Of a DNA stretch of 22,500 nt, positions 17,238 through 22,500 are shown piece after piece; position 1 is the stretch's first letter; every line of letters begins with the position of its first letter. The position numbers and the translations under genes were made by a program. The DNA comes from Trachelipus rathkii (taxonomy: Eukaryota; Arthropoda; Malacostraca; Isopoda; Trachelipodidae), in NCBI GenBank assembly GCA_015478945.1, contig JABUQX010041972.1, forward strand, positions 1-22,500, read 5' to 3'. The notes under the pieces were generated by a model. The model saw only the letters and a program-made list of their open reading frames with translations, searched no databases and was not told where the DNA came from.

Positions 17238-19690
17238 ATGCCAATTTTCCTTAAAGATATACCCAAATACCAGAAAGGGTCTGTCCCCACCGATAAAACA
17301 ATAAGAATCAAGCTACTTAGCAGATACGGTGAAGACATCATAAACTTTTCCAAGCATGGCATCCAACACATTATCTGCTTTCGAAATACCGGCTGTTTTA
17401 ATTTAGCATCCAGTTGTCACGAAACACGAAAGCAAAATAAAGACGAGGAGCACTCAGAATTGCTGAAGCAGCAGCAGACATAATCCGAGAAGACATCAGA
17501 TCAAAGTTTTATGATAGCAAATCTTATCCTCCATAAGACGCTTTTCTCGATAATGTTACAAGCGATATTCCTAAATCACTTCAAATTCTTCTTTAATCTC
17601 TATCATTAAGAAGAAATGCGGAAACGAAGACAAATTGTAAACCAAAATAACCTCAACTGCACATGGAGTCATCGCTGCTACTAGGTCAAAATCTTTCATA
17701 TTACCTGTTTACGTCGGTCTTGAAGCGCTCCTGTTTCGAAGGTAGAGTTAAGGAGATTTTTTTTGCATGTGCTATCTACTTTAGGAACTTGTGCTACTAA
17801 CGAAGAGGTCAATAGGTTCGAGATTTCAACCTTGGAAGTTCCGAAACAAACTATTATATTTGAAGACTAATTCACCAAATTTCTCTTTGTTCAGGTTTGT
17901 TCAGTGAAAAACACTTTCTACTGAAGTTAGAGACACCTTTCTCGCATCGTCTTTGAGGTAGAGGTAATATAGACCTATATAAATATAGAATGTGAGACAT
18001 TCTCTCCTTATGCTTAACTTCGTCTTACTTAGACGTAAATTGAGTACACCCTGTCCAAGAATAGGGCTCTGCCAGTGAGCGGTGGTGTTACCTGTAAAAA
18101 AATAGATTAAAAAAATTCGAAGCGCGCTTTCTATTGCGAGATTTAGTAATATGTCACTGAGTATTTTTCATAAAATCACAATAAAAGCAGGACTTGGAAA
18201 CATAAAAATCAAAAATCTCAACGAAAAAAAATTTAGTTTCAAGCGTAACTGAACTGTTAACCAGTAACCTTATATGGTTTTTCTAAAAATGGGAACGCTT
18301 GATTAATGTTAAAGTTTGGAATGGCTTTATGGAAAGAGTCACAACATTCAAGAATTAATCCAAATCGCTTATATTCTGTTTACCTTTTCTTAATTTCCCG
18401 TCAAGTATTTATTATACTATGTATACTATGCTTCTCACCACAGCTACAAAATGCAAATCATTAAGTCAAACCTATTATTTTGCGACATTTTATAAAATGC
18501 TTCATATCAATGCCTCTGATATAATAGCTTCCAGCAATAACAACTCCGAATTTAATTCAGAAATTTTCAGGCTTGGTGTCATTAAATATATTATGGATGG
18601 AAGTAGTTTAAAAGAGTTGTTCAATGTTGTGAATGTTGCTGTTTCCATAGGCAATATGTTATCAAGACATGTCTATTCAAGGGTTTCAAGAGGACATATA
18701 TTGGGATAACCGGCATTGGCGAAGGTCTTTTTATCTATGATGAATATTTCCAACGCGAAACAATCAGCAGTTCAAGAAGTTTACTAGAAGTTGGTGTTCC
18801 ATTCTTTTAAGAAAAAATTAAAGAACCTATCAAGTGTATCTTACGGAAATTCTCTGAACATTTACCTGAATTTGAGGAAAAACTAAGCGACAGTAAAACT
18901 ATGGATCCAATGATTTCATATGGCTACTTTAGTAAAATATGTAGTAAAAATTTATACAAGCTGATAGAACTTGAAATTGCTTCTTACATCTACACTGTGT
19001 TCAAAAAGGCTGCCTTTTTTCATGCAAGAGATCACTTTATATATGAAAAATCATATCAACTTTATTTACCGGATATGTATAATATTAAGTCTAGATTGAC
19101 TTCATTGGAATATGAACAATTTGTAGCAAATGGCTTTTTTACCATTAGACGGTCTGAAAAATTCTGTGTCCGGCATGTGGACAGATATGACAGTAATGCA
19201 AATCCTTATGCTATCAATGAAGAGTACTGGTGGCTTGACTCACGTACTAGGTATTTCTGAAAGTACTCTGACAAAATGGATTCCTAAAATGTTCATTATA
19301 ATGGGTATTTAACAAAAGATTGAAGAATTTTGTCTTGTATCATTCGCTACAACAGGAAAATATACAGATGCTAGAATCTTGCGAATATCAAGAGATGAAG
19401 ATGTTCAAAAGTTTGTAGATTGGTTTTCGTCTCCTTATCCCTTCACTGATGAAGGAAATGTCTTATCTATAAGTAATGTAGAGGGAAACGATAAGATTAG
19501 TTGTTAAGGGATTTGTTCGACAATGACGAGCATAATTGGTGGAAACTTCAAGACTGCTAAGTATAAGGAGAAAATGGTTTTCCCTCTAAAAGGATTTGCT
19601 TCAAAGGTAAACATATATAATGAATACATTCCTATTGACCCTGAGATACGTTTCCGAAGAATTTCACTCATTAAATAATTTAATGAAGAA
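17238..19690 (+). pseudogene. Broken copy of a conserved uncharacterised invertebrate protein
   Basis: Pieces in fixed order recall a large multi-copy protein family that I remember from crustacean and other invertebrate genomes and whose function I do not know. They include LLSRYGEDIINFSKHG (about 17310-17360), ADIIREDIRSKFYD and IPKSLQIFL (17470-17590), TAHGVIAATRSKSF and PVYVGLEALLFR (17658-17741), an open frame at 18419-18709, a frame open from 18811 (KFSEHLPEFEE) to a frameshift near 19170, then MWTDMTVMQILM, STGGLTH, ISESTLTKWI, DEDVQKFVDWF and GGNFKTAKYK up to SLIK (19669). In-frame TAA stops lie at 19310, 19504 and 19672. About 17840-18418 is unreadable (intron, insertion or decay). 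No catalytic motif is recognised. It is a dead copy unless the breaks are sequencing errors. Confidence 0.6.
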
Positions 19691-19838
19691 TTAATGCATA
19701 TTTTACATTCGAGTTGGTCCCTTATTCACTTATGCTCTTTGATGAAGTTGGAATGCACAATATATATTTCAAATGCACAATTGTTCATGTTGTTCCGTAG
19801 ATGAGTTGGTCTTCATGGAAGTCAAATCATCATCCGAA
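19691..19838. other. Possible tail of the pseudogene, then unique spacer
   Basis: The frame used up to 19672 continues after its stop as FNEELMHILHSSW and stays open for about 40 codons, so the pseudogene may extend to about 19800. I see nothing else here. Confidence 0.3.
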
Positions 19839-20118
19839 TGAGGAACCATTTGTGAAGGCGAATTACCAGCCGGTAAAGGTACCATCTGTGAAAGCAAAGT
19901 GCCTACCGGTAAGGAACCATCTGCGAAAGTGAAGTACCTGGCGGTAAAGAACCATCTGCGAAGGCGAAGTATCTGCGGGTAAGTAACCATCTGCAAAGTT
20001 GAAGTATCTGCGGGTAAGCAACCATCTGCGAAGGCGAATTACCAGCCGGTAAAGTAACCATCTCTGAAGTCGATCTACTAACCGGTGAGGAAACATCTGC
20101 GAAGGCGATTTACCAGCC
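19839..20118. repeat. 35-bp minisatellite, eight units
   Basis: Units begin GGTAAGGAACCATCTGCGAA with variants, at 19872, 19908, 19943, 19978, 20013, 20048 and 20084, preceded by a partial unit at 19839. Five units are 35 bp and two are 36 bp. Divergence between units is moderate. Minus-strand open frames across it (19769-19996 and 19863-20120) arise because the unit is open in several frames; I do not call a gene. Confidence 0.9.
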
Positions 20119-20199
20119 ATATCTGAAACTTGATGTTGATCTCTCTGGTGCGATTTTGAAGGAAGTACGAATCACTAAGAAGAATACAGTTTGAGTGAA

Positions 20200-20425
20200 G
20201 ATAATACAGTGACAGTGGTATGAGATCCTCTATTGTAGTAGACATATCAATATATTGAAATTTATTTTTCTCCATTCTTCTAAGAAAGCTAATATACATT
20301 TAGTAGCAGTGATATGTGATCTGTCATTGTATTGTGCGTGCTACTATAATATATACTGATGGTGATTCATTTCTCCAAGTTATCCATCCATATATAGTAG
20401 CAGTAAAATGAGGTGCCAATTGATT
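20200..20425. repeat. 94-bp tandem repeat, about two copies
   Basis: The word CAGT followed by GATATGTGATC-like sequence recurs at 20213, 20307 and 20401, spaced exactly 94 bp. It is supported by repeated TAGTAGCAGT (20301 and 20395) and ATTTCTCC/TTTTCTCC blocks. Copies are diverged. Confidence 0.55.
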
Positions 20426-20526
20426 GAGACGTAATACCATCCATGAACGAATCTGTCTTCTATTTGAACCAGAGCTGAAGAGACGAAATGGAAGTTCATC
20501 GGAAGGTATAATCAGTGTGTCCTTCC

Positions 20527-20528
<2 letters not shown>

Positions 20529-20606
<78 letters not shown>
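20529..20606. repeat. (AG)39 microsatellite
   Basis: Perfect dinucleotide run of 78 bp. The Arg/Glu repeat frame across it is an artefact of the repeat. Confidence 0.98.
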
Positions 20607-20609
<3 letters not shown>

Positions 20610-20619
20610 TTAGTAATCC

Positions 20620-20965
20620 TAGTGTCGACGGAACCAGTTAAGTTAAACTGAGGTTAGTAGACCTACGTATTAACTGAGTGATTAATGTTGCTGCCTCCAT
20701 CGATTTGCGTGGTGCTTGAAGTTTCTTCGTTATTTAGGATCTTGAAATTGATATAAGTGTTGATGGAAATAACCATGTTAAACTGAGGCTGGAAGACCTG
20801 GGATTAACGTTATGACTTGTTCTTCACCAGTCTTCATATTGCTTGAAGATTTTCGTTAGTGTGGCATATTGAAATTGAGATGAGCGATGATGGAATCAGC
20901 TATGTTAAACTGAGATTGGTAGGCCTGAGTATTAACAGGGTGACTGATGGTCACATTATAACAAT
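20620..20965. repeat. Tandem repeat of about 130 bp, three diverged copies
   Basis: GTTAAACTGAG recurs at 20642, 20777 and 20904 (spacing 135 and 127). Each is preceded by a GATGGAA-like word and followed by a GACCTG/GGCCTG word and ATTAAC. TGCTTGAAG and ATTGAAATTGA blocks also recur in the copies. Confidence 0.75.
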
Positions 20966-21600
20966 GCTGGATTTTTCTTCTTAGATCTGTTCTTTTGTTG
21001 GGAACTGCTACTGTTTGTTGTCTGCTACCTTTCCCAGGGAGGTCAGCTTTATAGTAGAAGTAGTTCGTCTGCATCTTCTTGAATCTTTCTTTTAATGTGA
21101 CGAACTCATTTTCATAAGGTTCTTAGACTTCTGAAAGCATCTTCTTGTAAAGGTGTTCTTGAAGGGTAATAATATTATTCTTCTTCCACATGGCCTTATC
21201 CTAAGGTCTGTTCTGCGTCGAGAGGCGGTATCTTCACTACCTAATTACTTTGTTCCTGAGTCTTGAGCAGGTGGTCGACTTCTTGCTTCACCGTTGGAGA
21301 AAGGCTTCTGCTTCTGTGGAACTGTTGCTGGAGAGGATGCTCGACCTCTTGGTTCACCAATTATAATGTGGCAGGTTGCAGGGAGAGTTATTTCTTTTTC
21401 TTCTTCCTCTCACTTCACAAGTTGTAGTGAAGTTTTTTTCGTGTTCCTCCATTGCACAGGTTGATGGTGCTCTTTTGATAGCTCTTCGTATTAAACTACA
21501 TTTATACTTTGGGGGGCCTACGTATCTATAGGTACTCAGGTATAAACCTTTCTCTGCTGAAGCCACCTTCTTCACCAACTAGAGTCTTTACGAGAAGCTT
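20966..21600. repeat. Diverged short repeats, no gene supported
   Basis: Blocks resembling CTTCTTGCTTCACCGTTGG recur at about 21280, 21345, 21405, 21445 and 21570 with irregular spacing of about 40-65 bp, suggesting an old minisatellite. On the minus strand the same region reads VKQEVDHLL and VNQEVEHPL in one frame, a repeat-derived similarity. A minus-strand frame at 21354-21578 has no recognisable domain. Confidence 0.35.
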
Positions 21601-22474
21601 TGATTGGTGTTTCGAGGCTAAGGAACCGTCAATCAAATATGTTTGACCCTTTTAAATTTATCTATACAGGTATGGAACAAAACTCTGTTTTGGTTTTCTG
21701 ATAGAGTCTTTTTATTAAAACAATTTCTTCAGTTATAGGAAAACCCTTCGCTGACCTAAAGTTAAGCGAAATAATCAATTTACAATTTTTATTAGAATTT
21801 TATTATACCTGAATCTATTGAACACATACAACTAAATTCACTTTTTTCACATTTGAAACTTTAAAAACCCACTCAAAACAAAAGAACCGCGTAAACGCAT
21901 ATTATAGCATCCTAGACTTAAATTAAATACCATATAAACAATAATTTTTCATAAAATATGATTCAAAAATGCTAAAATATTAAAAATTATATCATTCAAT
22001 AACACATTATAATGATGAAACAATGAGAAAACATATTTAATACAAGTTATTATAAACGTTTTCTTTACTCTTACATAAATCGATAAAAATATGTTTTCCT
22101 TGCTACTTCCTTCCATCTTTGAAAAAGGTTACCTCACTCAATTTATGCAGGGTACAGTATTATTTCTTTAAATCATAATATACAATTTAACTAATAATTT
22201 TATATAATAAGAAATATTATATAATAAAATAAATTCTATATTATCACATACTACAAATGAATGTTACTTTTAAGAACAATTATGAAAACAAATTTAATTC
22301 AAAGTGTTACAAAATTTGGAACGTATTTCGGAGAGTTCTGAGATAACCTTGGCGCATCTTAGACACCATTTTCTTTGAATATTGGCGTTTATAAAAAATA
22401 TATTTTATCTGGAACTATTCTACTCAAAACACTCGTCTTCTTTAGTTAATTATAAATATAAACAATTAAGGCAA
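21601..22474. other. AT-rich sequence without recognisable genes
   Basis: No open frame of note, RNA gene or clear repeat. A and T runs are frequent. Confidence 0.6.
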
Positions 22475-22500
22475 TATAATATATATATATATATATATAT
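22475..22500. repeat. (AT)n microsatellite at the window edge
   Basis: Alternating AT runs to the last base and probably continues beyond the window. Confidence 0.85.

Noticed and set aside
19310..19674. Reassigned TAA codons instead of pseudogene stops
   Set aside because: The intact zinc-finger exon ends normally at TAA, and the same copy also carries frameshifts, so decay or read error is simpler.
20424..20609. Open frame ending in a long Arg/Glu repeat
   Set aside because: The repeat is the translation of the (AG)39 microsatellite, and the upstream part has no recognisable domain.

Overview
The window looks like non-coding-dominated nuclear DNA from an invertebrate, most likely a decapod crustacean. 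The reasons are long (AT)n, (TAGA)n and (GA)n microsatellites, several minisatellites, a 3' splice site in front of a C2H2 zinc-finger exon, and at least three kinds of non-LTR retrotransposon (LINE) whose motifs I associate with shrimp and crab genomes. The lineage call is inference from recognised families; no search was run. There is no operon-like structure, no recognisable tRNA or rRNA gene and no CRISPR array.

Layout. Positions 1-2760 hold a broken C2H2 zinc-finger array of the TGEKP-linker class (about 15 units, period about 84 bp, indels in nearly every unit) that fades into unreadable sequence. Positions 2760-4590 show nothing recognisable. Positions 4590-7030 are a nested retrotransposon: a plus-strand LINE reverse transcriptase (RT) is split at its FNLY/MDG block by a minus-strand LINE whose poly(A) tail is the T25 run at 4883-4907. 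Positions 7170-9230 are pyrimidine-rich and G-poor and may be an old minus-strand LINE copy. Two (AT)n blocks (9341-9480 and 9852-10250) frame a short spacer.

The one clearly intact protein-coding unit is the zinc-finger exon at 10278-11645: 15 tandem fingers built from a five-finger higher-order repeat, with non-canonical linkers and an extra cysteine in most fingers. Finger fossils continue past its stop codon. Next comes a Jockey/I-like LINE (12245-14910), degenerate and internally deleted, followed by about 600 bp of almost G-free A/C low-complexity sequence (14915-15560).

Positions 15700-16385 carry two short unrecognised ORFs pointing away from each other, then a (TAGA)n tract. Positions 17238-19690 are a multiply broken copy of a large conserved invertebrate protein family of unknown function that I recognise only from memory. 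Positions 19839-20965 are a tandem-repeat island (35-bp, 94-bp, GA and about 130-bp repeats). The rest, to 22474, is AT-rich with no gene that I can support, and the window ends in another (AT)n tract.

The genes do not form a pathway. The picture is a transposon graveyard around one zinc-finger gene. The many single-base indels in otherwise well-conserved relics could be real decay or uncorrected long-read error, and this should be settled before any relic is called dead.
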